A stretch of 64,000 bases of DNA from Desulfobulbus propionicus (GTDB lineage: Bacteria > Desulfobacterota > Desulfobulbia > Desulfobulbales > Desulfobulbaceae). The translations under genes and the position numbers were made by a program. The notes beneath the pieces are model-generated. The model was not told the origin of the DNA. It searched no databases and saw only the letters and a list, made by a program, of their open reading frames with translations. Below are positions 17,127 to 26,279 of this stretch, piece after piece; position 1 is the first letter of the stretch; every line of letters begins with the position of its first letter. The DNA lies in NCBI GenBank assembly GCA_002748755.1, contig PDTD01000009.1, positions 1 through 64,000 of the forward strand, read 5' to 3'.

Positions 17127-17543
17127 TTAAGGGGGTATTTCTATCTTTACACCTCGCTTGCCAGCACTGACAGAGATGGTCTCAAGAATTTCTGCGCTCT
17201 GGCATAAAAGGATGGGTATTTTTTTCTTAAACCAATGGGGCTTATTCCCCCAAGCAGGTATCCGGTTGCCTTTTGTACCGTCTTCTTTTTAGCCATATGC
17301 CCTTTTGGCCTTTGCTGCTCGAGCAAGCCGTTTCATATTCAGGTGTTCCTGGACGGCCAGAATTGCCCCAACCAGGGCACTGTTATCAAGGACAGCTACC
17401 AGGGTTTTGAACACCCTGTCCGGGGGAACATGAAAATTCTCAACAGCTTCTCGTCCGTACGAAGGGTGTTTGGGGCCGTGCGTGTATTGGTGCAGGCGAT
17501 GGGGAATTTTTTCTTTTTCTAACAGGATAATAGCCAGCGTCAT
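17127..17543 (-). pseudogene. ybaK: Frameshifted YbaK/EbsC-type aminoacyl-tRNA deacylase
   Basis: The N-terminal part (MTLAIILLEKEKIPHRLHQY ... DRVFKTLVAVLD) is typical of YbaK Cys-tRNA(Pro) deacylase. The frame ends at KRAYG near 17288, and the family sequence continues in another frame (MAKKKTVQKATGYLLGGISP) and then a third (ETISVSAGKRGVKIEIPP). Two frameshifts remove continuity, so the gene is probably dead unless they are sequencing errors. It lies directly downstream of the K+ channel gene. Confidence 0.75.
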
Positions 17544-17552
17544 TTGTGGGTA

Positions 17553-18911
17553 CTATGTGAGAATGTTTGTAACTCGGGCAACAATTTCGCTGGCCTCAGG
17601 ACTCTTGATCACTATGGCGTTCGCCCCTTTGACCAGTGCCTTGTTTTTGACATCTTCATCTTCGTTGGCGGTAAACAGAATCAACTTCACCTGGTCCCCA
17701 TGTTCCATGGTCCGTATTGCTGCTATAACCGAAGCCCCGTCTATGTCAGGGAGGTGATAGTCGATGATTACGGCATCTGGCCGAAGGTTTTGGACCAACG
17801 TAATACCTTGCTGACCTGTTTGGGCAAAATGGACATCTAATCCTGCTTTTTGAAACAGGCGAGTGTACAATCTACAGATAACCGGGTTGTCGTCAATGAA
17901 TACTACTTTGATCTTGGGAGCAGGACTTCCCAGTACACTGAAAGCCCTATGAGCAGGTGGTGGAAAACAGAGGACCTCAGCGCCATTGACTATAATGTCA
18001 TCACGGGCTGGCATGAGTTTGTCGTGTCCGTTGTATCGAATACCAAGGATTGTGGTACCGAGGAACTCTTCTGCTTCTGTAACAGTTTTCCCGTAACAGG
18101 GCGTGGCCAAATCGTCTATGATCCATTGAGGATTCTGATCAGGCGGTGTGCCTGGATTTTTTTGAGCCCCAGGTATGGCAAGGATTCGTTTAGCTACTGT
18201 TTTACCAGCTGAGACGTACGGTGAGACAATAGAGTCTGCGCCTGCTCGTAATATTCTTTTTTCCGAGGCACTCTTTTCGCATCGTGCGATAATGTGTAAG
18301 GTCGGATTGAGTTCTCTGGCAGTGAGAACGGTGAATAAATTTTCAGGATCTGACCCCAGCATGGCCAGCAGTGCCGATGCTTCTTTTATACCTGCTTTTA
18401 AAAGAATAGCTTCTCTGGTAGCATCTCCTTCGAGAAAGAGATAGTTCAGCTCTTTAAGGACCTCAATCCGGTGTTGATCCGCCTCTATGATTACAAATGA
18501 TGAACCGGATTGTTCCAGTTGACTGGCAGTAATCGAACCAACTCTGCCGCTGCCGCAGATAATGGTGTGTTTTTTTAAGGTTGAAATTCTTTTTTCCATA
18601 TTCTTTTTCCAGCGGTTAGGGTCTGAGGCACGTTCAAAAACGAATTCTGTCAACAGGCTGACTGCATAGGCAAGGCAGCTTACTCCAGACAGAATAAAGA
18701 GGATAGTAAAAATTCTGCCCTTTTCCGAGAGAGGATGGATTTCACCAAAACCAACAGTGGATGCAGTAATTACAGTCATGTAGAGAGCGTCTGTCAGCGA
18801 GTACCCTTCTAGGGTGCTGTATCCTAGGGTGCCGACAAGCAGGAAGAATATTGCCAGCCAAAGAGCTCGCCATAGTTTATTTTTTCTGAGCATAAAGGAT
18901 GGATGGTGCAA
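17553..18911 (-). CDS. K+ channel with RCK (TrkA-N/C) domain fused to a C-terminal response-regulator receiver
   Basis: A 452-residue protein. Two TM helices (about 14-34 and 67-90) flank a pore loop with filter TVGFGEIHP. A TrkA-N NAD-binding domain follows (GSGRVGS near 117, to about 230), then TrkA-C (about 260-325). A complete receiver domain (about 332-452) has FIDDN, phospho-acceptor Asp in AVIIDYHLPDIDG, Thr in ILFTANE and Lys in IVIKSPE. The channel-RCK part is a classical ligand-gated K+ channel. The receiver is unusual and suggests gating by a phosphorelay. No kinase is adjacent. Alternative views are that the receiver is regulatory only or interacts with other regulators. Confidence 0.88.
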   Translation of the reverse strand: MHHPSFMLRKNKLWRALWLAIFFLLVGTLGYSTLEGYSLTDALYMTVITASTVGFGEIHPLSEKGRIFTILFILSGVSCLAYAVSLLTEFVFERASDPNRWKKNMEKRISTLKKHTIICGSGRVGSITASQLEQSGSSFVIIEADQHRIEVLKELNYLFLEGDATREAILLKAGIKEASALLAMLGSDPENLFTVLTARELNPTLHIIARCEKSASEKRILRAGADSIVSPYVSAGKTVAKRILAIPGAQKNPGTPPDQNPQWIIDDLATPCYGKTVTEAEEFLGTTILGIRYNGHDKLMPARDDIIVNGAEVLCFPPPAHRAFSVLGSPAPKIKVVFIDDNPVICRLYTRLFQKAGLDVHFAQTGQQGITLVQNLRPDAVIIDYHLPDIDGASVIAAIRTMEHGDQVKLILFTANEDEDVKNKALVKGANAIVIKSPEASEIVARVTNILT

Positions 18912-19050
18912 TTTATAATAGAAGAGAATTTATAATAGAAGATTATTGTAAGAGTCTAGCACAATATGACGAGTGTTCGGTCATGCTTATTTGAAAGGAA
19001 ATATCTTTTTTATGATCGAGCTGCAGGTATCAATGCATTTGGGTACTGGA

Positions 19051-19227
19051 TTAACCAACCTTGGCAAGGAGTTTCAGAGAAAAAAGCACCAGTATGATCA
19101 GAAGGGTGATCCAGATTGGGGTCAGGACGGCATTGTGGCTGGTTCCAAGAAAGGTCGTAAACTTCAGGTTTTGCTTGAGCCACTTGACAAACAGCTCCGA
19201 CTCCCAGCGATTTGTAAAAATATCATC
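19051..19227 (-). pseudogene. IS4-family transposase, C-terminal fragment
   Basis: The minus strand reads DDIFTNRWESELFVKWLKQN, then LKFTTFLGTSHNAVLTPIW, ending LLAKVG and a stop. The Y/W-x-(x)-ELF-KWLKQNL-FLGTS-NAV pattern is characteristic of IS4-type transposases around the third catalytic residue (Glu in ESELF). Only about 58 residues remain. A left-end fragment of the dispersed repeat adjoins it at 19237. Confidence 0.75.
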
Positions 19228-19236
19228 CCTGGTTAT

Positions 19237-19300
19237 TGCCAGGATTTCTCACGAACATTTTATTTCATTTGTAAAAAATTGATAACAACAAATGGTATGG
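19237..19300 (+). repeat. Dispersed 220-bp repeat, left-end fragment
   Basis: It begins gccaggatttctcacgaacat and continues tttatttcatttgtaaaaaa, the left end of the repeat. The remainder is lost next to the wtpC-like gene end. Confidence 0.65.
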
Positions 19301-19310
19301 TTTGCAAACT

Positions 19311-20414
19311 TTACGTCTTAATATCATCACAATTGAGTCCTGCCTCTTGGCCCTGATAATAAGATTCTGTGATATGATGTATGTCATCGGTGTTAAAGCC
19401 AAGCACGACCTCTTTTTCCTTGTCAAACCTCCGGTCTAGAACAATCTTATTATCAAGGTGAACCGAAAAAATAGTTCCCTGGCATTGCACTGTTGCAATC
19501 CAGGTAAACCCTTCACGAATCACACCAGAAATATTCCCTCGCAGCTTGATTTCATTGGCACCCCTATCATCAAATTGTTCAATAGGGGAAATAGTTATAT
19601 TTTCTGGTCGTAGTGCAATGTACCCCCTGCTGTGGTGAATGTTTGCAGGTTTAGGGATTGTTATACCACAAAAATGACAGGTATCATCTTCGTAGGTTGC
19701 CTCAATAATATTTTTCATTCCAACAAAATCTGCAATAAATGCGGTATCTGGTCGATGAAATATATCAAGAACTTTCCCAGACTGTTGGATACAACCATTT
19801 TTTATAACTGCAGCAGTATCGGATAAGGTTAACGCATCAACAAAGTCATGGGTTACCATAAAGAAGGTGGCATCGCTGGTTGTATGGAGCTGTTTAAGAT
19901 TCCTCCGTAGCTCTTCTCTAAATTGGGGATCAAGGGAGGAGAGTGGCTCATCAAGCAAGACAATGGAGGGTTGACATGCCAATGCTCGAGCTAAAGCCAC
20001 CCTCTGTTTTTCGCCGCCGCTCAATCTGAGAGGTTTACGCTTTTTGAGATGCATTATCGAAAGCATTTCCATCAATTCAAAGGCCAGTTCCTGCCCCTCT
20101 TGCTTACCAAGCTTGGTATATCGTTGACCGTATATAACGTTTTCTAATACTGTTAGGTGCGGGAAAAGACAATGATCTTGGTAAACAAGGCCAATAGAAC
20201 GCTGTTCAGGAGGTGTGTCGGTTATATCAAGGCCATTGACTAGTATTTTCCCTTTGTTAGGTTGCAATAACCCAGAAAGGGATTCCAGTAACAGCGTTTT
20301 CCCTGAACCGGTAGGTCCCATTAAGGTAAAAAAAGAACCTTTCTCTATTGTGAGAGAAACAGGGCCCAAGATAAAAGAGGGGAGTGTTATCGTTAGGTTT
20401 TCTATGACAATCAT
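19311..20414 (-). CDS. wtpC: Tungstate/molybdate ABC transporter ATP-binding protein
   Basis: A 367-residue ATPase with Walker A GPTGSGKT (near 38), signature LSGGEKQRVALARAL, Walker B SIVLLDEPLSSLD and switch His in MVTHDF. A C-terminal TOBE/MOP-like region starts near 290. It would energise oxyanion import with the adjacent permease and binding protein. The start at 20414 is fixed by the ATGA overlap with the permease stop; the longer frame to 20615 is an artefact of that overlap. Tungstate versus molybdate cannot be told from sequence. Confidence 0.9.
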   Translation of the reverse strand: MIVIENLTITLPSFILGPVSLTIEKGSFFTLMGPTGSGKTLLLESLSGLLQPNKGKILVNGLDITDTPPEQRSIGLVYQDHCLFPHLTVLENVIYGQRYTKLGKQEGQELAFELMEMLSIMHLKKRKPLRLSGGEKQRVALARALACQPSIVLLDEPLSSLDPQFREELRRNLKQLHTTSDATFFMVTHDFVDALTLSDTAAVIKNGCIQQSGKVLDIFHRPDTAFIADFVGMKNIIEATYEDDTCHFCGITIPKPANIHHSRGYIALRPENITISPIEQFDDRGANEIKLRGNISGVIREGFTWIATVQCQGTIFSVHLDNKIVLDRRFDKEKEVVLGFNTDDIHHITESYYQGQEAGLNCDDIKT

Positions 20415-21247
20415 TCTGGATCGGTTTTGGACCGAGAAACAACACGAAGAAAAAGGAAAAAAAGGAGAGAAACAAGAATAAGAAGAACCGCTACAGGTTG
20501 AGAATATTTCAGTCCATAGGCGGTGAATCTCTCGTACATGAGGACAGGCGCCACCATGGGATGATAGGCAACTATAAGGATAGCACCAAATTCGCTCAGA
20601 GCCCGAGCCATGCACATAATCATTCCCACCAACAGGTACCTCCAGGATAACGGTAGAACTACTCTGAAAAAAGTTGCCCCCTTTCCTGCTCCCAAAGATC
20701 TACTTACTTTTTCCAATCGTTCAGGTATGCCCTCAATACCCGCTTTGACAGTATTAACAAAAAACGGTATCCCAACAAAAAGCATAACAGCAACAATACC
20801 TGTTTTGGTGCCCATTATTACAATATTACATTGCAATAATAATTCTCCAAAAGGATGATGTCGTCCAGCTATGGTCAATAAGGCAATCCCCACTACAGGA
20901 TGGGGTATCATTATGGGAAGGTCGATGATGGTTTCCACCAGTTTTTTGCCAAAAAAGCTGTTTCTGGCGAGGATATAGGCCAGTGGTGTACCAAAAAGCA
21001 GGGCTATACAGGCAGAAATACCAGAGGCAGACAAGGAGAGCCAAATGGAACGGAGGACCTCTTTATCTTTCAGTGTCTCCAAAAAAATACTTTTTTCTGG
21101 TGAAAAAAAAGTTTGCGTAAGCGGCCCGAAAATAAACAGCAAGAGAAGAGCCGAAGAGAACACCATCCAGCTGGTAAAGAAAAAAGTCGGGAAACGTCGT
21201 AATCCCGTCAACGTTTCCCGATACGGGTTTCTGTGGGTGGGCAGCAT
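20411..21247 (-). CDS. wtpB: Tungstate/molybdate ABC transporter permease
   Basis: A 278-residue inner-membrane permease with about six TM helices and the binding-protein-dependent transport signature region (SRSLGAGKGATFFRVVLPLS, near 192-211), which contacts the ATPase. It starts 3 bp after the binding-protein gene and overlaps the ATPase start by four bases, so the three are one operon in the order A-B-C. Confidence 0.92.
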   Translation of the reverse strand: MLPTHRNPYRETLTGLRRFPTFFFTSWMVFSSALLLLFIFGPLTQTFFSPEKSIFLETLKDKEVLRSIWLSLSASGISACIALLFGTPLAYILARNSFFGKKLVETIIDLPIMIPHPVVGIALLTIAGRHHPFGELLLQCNIVIMGTKTGIVAVMLFVGIPFFVNTVKAGIEGIPERLEKVSRSLGAGKGATFFRVVLPLSWRYLLVGMIMCMARALSEFGAILIVAYHPMVAPVLMYERFTAYGLKYSQPVAVLLILVSLLFFLFLRVVSRSKTDPE

Positions 21248-21249
21248 GG

Positions 21250-22227
21250 CTACTCTTTGACAGTTACCTCTGCCTGCAACGAGGACGGCAGTTTATTATG
21301 CATCTCTTGAGTAGGAACACGGACAGGAATCATTGGAGGCTGGCCCATGGATTGGAGAACTTGTAATCCTCCGTCCTGAGCAAACAAATACGCCAGAAAC
21401 AACTCGGCAGCTTCCTTATTGGGTGCCTGGTCCAACATGGTGATACCATAGGTAATAGATTTCCCCACACGCTCAATAGTGGTTCCAGGCTTCTTGCCGG
21501 AAACAAGTACTTTCGCCTGCTTGTAGAACGGGGTCATTTTGTAATTACCCAGGTTAATGTGATCATCAAGAACAATGTATTTCAGGTTGTGCTGAACGGC
21601 GACGGAAAGATATTCCCACGCATAATCCATGTTGCCGGACTGCAATAGAGAAATCAACTCCACAGATTTGGGCCGCACATTCTTTTTGGGACGATTCGCC
21701 AAAAGATTGTCATATAATCCTGAGGAATTATAGAACTTTTCAGCCAACTGCAACACCATTAGTGAACGATAGCCGCAAGGATCCAGGTTGGGATCAGAAT
21801 GTCCCCAGACAACCCCTTTGCGTTGTAAAATCGTATACCAGTTGTCAGCGTTGATTTCATCGGCAAATTTTGAATTATCGGTGTAACATAGGACAAGTTG
21901 ATTGGAAGCAAATCGTACATTCCATGAGGCAAAATTAGGGATCAAATTTTTATCAATAACCACATAATCAGCAGACGCCATAAGATCCGCTGGTTTTCCA
22001 ACCTCAGAAATAAGACGCGCCATCTTCGTAGAACCGCCTGCTTCCCTCTGGATATCGATTTTGGGATACTTTTTCTCAAACACTTTTTCCATTTGAGCAA
22101 AAGGTACCGAGAGTGATCCGGCATGAAAAATAACTAATTTTCCTGAAGGTTCAGCAGCCGAGAAAGAAACGTTGCCTACAATGGCTAGGAATACAGCAAA
22201 CTGCAACACTCGTAGTGTCCTTAACAT
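21250..22227 (-). CDS. wtpA: Tungstate/molybdate-binding periplasmic protein
   Basis: A 325-residue extracellular solute-binding protein of the WtpA/ModA-like type. A signal peptide (about 1-24, ending FSAAEP) precedes the typical [13 protein letters not shown] start of the mature fold, a [10 protein letters not shown] segment and SADYVVID. Start 22227 (MLRTLRVL) has AAGGTGA upstream; the open frame extends to 22299 without support. It is first in the wtpABC operon and would supply W or Mo for aldehyde or formate enzymes of an anaerobe. Confidence 0.9.
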   Translation of the reverse strand: MLRTLRVLQFAVFLAIVGNVSFSAAEPSGKLVIFHAGSLSVPFAQMEKVFEKKYPKIDIQREAGGSTKMARLISEVGKPADLMASADYVVIDKNLIPNFASWNVRFASNQLVLCYTDNSKFADEINADNWYTILQRKGVVWGHSDPNLDPCGYRSLMVLQLAEKFYNSSGLYDNLLANRPKKNVRPKSVELISLLQSGNMDYAWEYLSVAVQHNLKYIVLDDHINLGNYKMTPFYKQAKVLVSGKKPGTTIERVGKSITYGITMLDQAPNKEAAELFLAYLFAQDGGLQVLQSMGQPPMIPVRVPTQEMHNKLPSSLQAEVTVKE

Positions 22228-22265
22228 AACAATCACCTTGCATAGTTGAAAGTAACAAAAAAATC

Positions 22266-22345
22266 TGGCGTAGCAAGCCCCTACCTTTACCCTGAACATA
22301 AATTACAGTTTGTCCATCTGAAAGCACTTGGCTCAAGCTACGCCA
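22266..22345 (-). promoter_or_regulatory. Possible structured leader of the wtp operon
   Basis: TGGCGTAGC (22266-22274) and GCTACGCCA (22337-22345) are perfect 9-bp complements enclosing 62 bases, about 40 bp before the wtpA start. This could be the closing stem of a cis-regulatory RNA such as a molybdenum/tungsten-cofactor sensor, or a protein operator. I could not match the interior to a known riboswitch consensus. Confidence 0.35.
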
Positions 22346-22458
22346 ACTGCACCTTTATACCAAATTATACCATTAGATGGCAACATATATACAAAAAAAG
22401 ACCAATACCAACCATTACGAACCGTAATTGACAGCAGGGGTGCATCTTGTCCCAGTTT

Positions 22459-22580
22459 TTTAACTCGAATTCCTCATGGACATTTTGTCTCATTTGAGAA
22501 AAAAATAAAAAACAGTAATAGATATTGTTTGTAAGCAGATTTCGTAATGACAATCCAAAATTGGCCCCCTGTGCCACCTC
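22459..22580 (+). repeat. Dispersed 220-bp repeat, left half
   Basis: The left terminal region reads cgaattcctcatggacatt then ttgtctcatttgagaaaaaa, very close to consensus. Similarity fades after about 120 bases. Confidence 0.7.
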
Positions 22581-22720
22581 AAATTTGCCCACCATGAGCT
22601 TGTGTAAAAAGGTGGTTTTCCTCCCTGTGATCATGGAGGGAGCGCTTGAGCAACCAGGGTGCTCATAGGGTGGGAAACTACCTCCAGGCTTATCTCATCT
22701 CGTGAATTCTTTGTTCACTA

Positions 22721-22735
22721 AAGAGTGTTGAAAAG
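22721..22735 (+). repeat. Possible IS terminal inverted repeat, left
   Basis: AAGAGTGTTGAAAAG matches the complement of the right end at 23790 (AAGGGTGTTGGAAAG) at 13 of 15 bases. The two ends bracket 1.07 kb containing a frameshifted gene. Confidence 0.45.
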
Positions 22736-22788
22736 AATACAGTTTATTTAATTAAAAACAGTTGGTTAAATTGAAAAAAGCCTCTAAG

Positions 22789-23414
22789 ATGGGACAAAGG
22801 GTCATTGATACCATTGGTTCCCAAAAAGAGGCTTTCTCACAAAGAAAGATATCAAACGAATCATCAAAAAATAATTATAATCCAAGCATCCCATGGGAAG
22901 CGTTTAGCGAGGAAACGAAAAAAAAATTGCCAAGGAGATAACCGATGCTGTTCTTGCAGATTCGAAGGGGTTTGATCAGGAATGGGGTATACCTCTTGAA
23001 AAACTGATAGGAATCGAGGAACAAGTTCCTGATACCCGCATTATGCCTCTGGATGAGATGGCTGATCTTGTGGAAAATTTTTACTCACGAGCCGGGCTTA
23101 TCAACTTGAACAAAGCCCAAGGCCCATGGCAGGAGGTTGAAAAGGAAGAACTGCTGTTTATTGACAATTGGCTCGACAACCGAATTATCAATGCATTGTT
23201 GGCGAACAGTGGATATTCACCTCAGATGGGTATTCTTTTTCCCGGCCAACTTTTTCGGGCAGAATTGCTGAAAGCGATTACATATCCCAAGATCAGTTAT
23301 CGCACATACGGCACCAAGGAATACATGGGGCAAGAGTGTAAAGAAAAAGGTCGCTTCCTCTGCCTGCCACTCAATAAAGTCATTTTCGTTGTGGGTTGCA
23401 ATTCTCCCAATTGA
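22789..23414 (+). pseudogene. Frameshifted gene of unknown family between IS-like ends
   Basis: The frame from ATG 22789 (MGQRVIDTIG ... IPWEAFSEETKKK) stops at 22935. A shift at a run of nine A residues (22918-22926) continues a coherent protein (KIAKEITDAVLADS ... NLNKAQGPWQEVEKEELLF ... CLPLNKVIFVVGC) to 23414, about 208 residues in all. No family was recognised and it has no DDE-transposase motifs I can see. The A9 run could be a mutation or a programmed slippery site, as some insertion sequences use. Flanking inverted ends at 22721 and 23790 suggest it is mobile-element cargo. Confidence 0.45.
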
Positions 23415-23887
23415 TCAATGTCCTTGTTTTTATATATGACATTATTTCTATGGTAGCGGATTGCCGTTCTATTCAATCGAAGTAGACGGAAAAAAAGGCC
23501 GGGGTTACAATGAGATCGATTGCAATTGCGGTGTCCGCCCTCACAAACGGGACAAGTCAAATAAGGCAAGGCAGCATAACATATCGACAATACCATATAA
23601 AAAAACCCGAAACCTGAAGGCTTTCCCGAATAGGTGCGACCGAAACCAGCAAGAATCTTGATTCAGCACAAAATGAAAACAACAATCAGGTCAAAACAAT
23701 TCTGGGAAGCTTGCAACTCAAAAAATAAACGACCATAGTCGTGATAAAGAGCTCGATCATGCTGCTTGTTTCTTACTTTCCAACACCCTTATATTATGCC
23801 GCTCTTTAGAGCTATCTGTCCTCGTATCTACTACGCACACCAAGCAGTAGGTTTTGTCCAGCCCCCTCTGTCATAACTCACAACAAC
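23415..23887. other. Decayed DNA with IS end
   Basis: No gene recognised. The short plus-strand frame at 23461-23661 has no family resemblance. An IS end lies at 23738-23790. Confidence 0.4.
23738..23790 (-). repeat. Insertion-sequence end, right
   Basis: Read on the minus strand it begins aagggtgttggaaagtaag and continues agcatgatcgagctctttat, matching the solo end at 14856-14905 over about 50 bases with small gaps. Confidence 0.55.
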
Positions 23888-24760
23888 ATGAAAAAAATCA
23901 ACACAATGAATCGTCAAGAAATAAAGGCTATCCTCTGGGATATCATGCTCATATCCATCGGTACACTTATCTTTACGATTGGAGCCAAAGCAATTCTTGC
24001 TCACCATCAATTTATTACCGGTGGTATGTACGGTGCTTCCCTCCTGATATCCAGACAAATTGGCCTTATGAATCCTGGATATTGGTATCTGGTACTCAAT
24101 GCGCCCCTACTCATAGTTGGCTACAAATATTTCAGTCGGCGTTTTTTCCTCTACAACACCTATGCTAGTATACTCACCACTCTCCTGCTTGAGGTTATCA
24201 ACCTTAACTTTGGTATTGAAGAACAACTCTATGCAGCAATTGCAAGCGGAGTTATTTGTGGTATTGGTTCAGGAATTATTTTTCGTTCAAGAGGTTCCAG
24301 TGGCGGGCTCGACATCGTTGCCTTGTTCTTGAACCGCAAATGGAATATCGGCATTGGTAAATTCTTTCTGGCCTTCAATACCCTACTCTTTCTCTTCCTT
24401 GCTACGCAATACAAGCCAGATGTGGTCATCTCTTCAGTCATCCTTACCTTCACAAGTTCCATGATGATCGATCAGGTAATCACTCTTTTCAATCAACGAA
24501 AAATTGTCTACATCCTCAGCGAAAAGTACGAAGAAATTGTGGAAAAAATAACCATGGATATGAAAAACGGCGCAACCCTTATCAATATTCAAGGAGCGTA
24601 CTCTGGCAGAAAAAAACAGATGATAATGACCATAACCAACAACCTCCAAATGAAAAAACTCGAAGACACTGTCTTCACCATCGACGAGCATGCTCTCTTT
24701 ATTGCCGAAAACAGCTTCAACGTATTAGGGTCGAACTTCGGCAAACGAAAGATGTATTAA
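23888..24760 (+). CDS. YitT-family membrane protein
   Basis: A 290-residue protein with about five or six TM helices in the N-terminal 200 residues (YitT domain, with the glycine-rich IFRSRGSSGGLDIVALFLN near 139). The cytoplasmic C-terminal DUF2179-type domain (about 205-290) contains GATLINIQGAYSGRKKQMI. Members are widespread, probably transporters, with unknown substrate. ATG at 23888 or 23906 (MNRQEIKAIL) could be the start; neither has a strong ribosome binding site. It stands alone amid transposon remnants. Confidence 0.88.
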   Translation: MKKINTMNRQEIKAILWDIMLISIGTLIFTIGAKAILAHHQFITGGMYGASLLISRQIGLMNPGYWYLVLNAPLLIVGYKYFSRRFFLYNTYASILTTLLLEVINLNFGIEEQLYAAIASGVICGIGSGIIFRSRGSSGGLDIVALFLNRKWNIGIGKFFLAFNTLLFLFLATQYKPDVVISSVILTFTSSMMIDQVITLFNQRKIVYILSEKYEEIVEKITMDMKNGATLINIQGAYSGRKKQMIMTITNNLQMKKLEDTVFTIDEHALFIAENSFNVLGSNFGKRKMY

Positions 24761-25056
24761 GCAATGACATGTTCAGAAAAACAAAGATACACCTTAATGT
24801 CCCGACGTTTAACGTAAACACGTTCTATTTCTTCATCGGGCAAATCGATCCTGGTCGACATTACAGCCAGCCATTTACGTTTTGCATGGTACCAAGTAAA
24901 AACGATTTTGACTTTTTGCCCTTGTTGAGTTTCCGTTACTACACTGGCCAGTATTTTTGCTTTACCTGGCCTTTTCTTCAACTGAGCAAACAACCTGCCA
25001 AGAGTCAGAAGTTTTCCCTGATAACGATAAGACACTTTGGGCATATTCTTAGCCAT
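24757..25056 (-). pseudogene. IS4-family transposase, internal fragment
   Basis: About 99 residues with KRPGKAKILASVVTETQQGQ, VKIVF, WLAVMSTRIDLPDEEIERVY and a broken VKRRDIKVY, matching the region before the final Glu of IS4-type transposases (usual YxKRWxIEVFFK). The match ends at KVY, and the following LCFSEHVIA is unrelated. It abuts the yitT-like stop codon. Confidence 0.7.
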
Positions 25057-25149
25057 GCAGATAACAGGCAGGTGCTGACCAAGTACCGAAAAAAGAGAAG
25101 CAAAACCAACTATCCATCAGAATATAGTCAGCACGTATCCCTTATGCCG

Positions 25150-25238
25150 GTACTCGTTTGACCATTCCATATGGGTGACAAAACGTTTTTGTCTGTTCTT
25201 TCTTAGATAAGACAAAATGATTATAAGAAATCCGGGCT
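25150..25238 (-). repeat. Dispersed 220-bp repeat, left half, inverted
   Basis: On the minus strand it reads agcccggatttcttataatc, attttgtcttatctaagaaa, then gaacagacaaaaac, a clear left end. Confidence 0.7.
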
Positions 25239-25244
25239 CATCTC

Positions 25245-26030
25245 TCACCCTGACGGCATACGGCCTTCGATGGTCAAGTAATTCAAGGTTGTATGGACAG
25301 TGAACAGGGGAAACAACAAGGCCAGGAAAAAAATATTCACAATGGGAATCATGCTCACAAGAGCCGGCAACAAACCAAGTCTGAAGGCGGCGCCACGGTT
25401 CTCGCCGATCCAGGCAATTTTTCTTCCCAAGCTCCATCGATACCTTGAGCAGGGGAAATCTATAAACAGCAGGGTAGAATAAAAAATATAGATCAAAAAA
25501 ACAGATAGCTGGCCAAAAACGGGTATAAAATTGACCACCAGGGCCACAACCGCCACCACAATACCAACCAGAGCAATTTTGCATCCTTCCCACATGTCCA
25601 CACAAAAACCTGACAGCGTCAAGGCAGCCTCTCCGTCGGGTACTGTTCCGGTATACTGGTTCCCTGCCAAAAAACTCAAAAAAGTATACCCCGGACTTGT
25701 CAGGCTGTAGGCCAGCAAAAACGCAAGATAAAACAATATCACACGGCTGATGAACAGGTAGAGCCAGTCCAGCACATACCAACCCCAGACTAGAGGATAT
25801 TCCCAGAGATGGTCCACTGCAGGCGGTTGGGAAAAAAAATTGCCAGTCAGCATATCAACCAGGTCAAGGGTAAGATACAGACCAAGCCATGTGAACAGGA
25901 CTGTAGAGCCAATCAACAGCAGGCTGACTAAAACAAGCTTGGGGTGACGAACAAGAAAAACCAGTGCCGCTCCCAGACTCACCCAGGGCTTGAGTGAGGA
26001 AACAGGTACAGATGATACCATAACAGACAT
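25245..26030 (-). CDS. EI24-domain (CysZ-like) membrane protein
   Basis: A 261-residue polytopic protein with hydrophobic helices near 35-60, 85-115, 150-185 and 215-250, and the EI24/CysZ family pattern (start SLGAALVFLVRHPKLVLVSL, and the C-terminal RKIAWIGENRGAAFRLGLLP). CysZ imports sulfate in enterobacteria; for distant EI24 proteins the substrate is open. It is monocistronic. The repeat fragment starts 7 bp after its stop. Confidence 0.8.
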   Translation of the reverse strand: MSVMVSSVPVSSLKPWVSLGAALVFLVRHPKLVLVSLLLIGSTVLFTWLGLYLTLDLVDMLTGNFFSQPPAVDHLWEYPLVWGWYVLDWLYLFISRVILFYLAFLLAYSLTSPGYTFLSFLAGNQYTGTVPDGEAALTLSGFCVDMWEGCKIALVGIVVAVVALVVNFIPVFGQLSVFLIYIFYSTLLFIDFPCSRYRWSLGRKIAWIGENRGAAFRLGLLPALVSMIPIVNIFFLALLFPLFTVHTTLNYLTIEGRMPSG

Positions 26031-26279
26031 AAAATGCTTTGGATTCTGGTACGAATCTTATGAACAATAAACAACGAAACAATTTGGGGCCATACGGGTT
26101 ATGGCTGTCCGCAACTCAATACGGGACAACTTCCGTTCCGCTTACACCTGCAGTAGAATGCTCCCTGCTTGCAACCCGCCAAGATGGGTGCGCTGCTGGC
26201 AGGGAGGCGACCCCAAAAACAAACTACTGGAACAAAGGTACAACCAGATCACACTGCCGCACGGGCAGCTTGAACTTCA

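Noticed and set aside
25117-25782. 221-residue minus-strand open frame
   Set aside because: Alternative frame of the EI24 protein with Cys/Arg-rich nonsense composition; it also runs through a repeat fragment.
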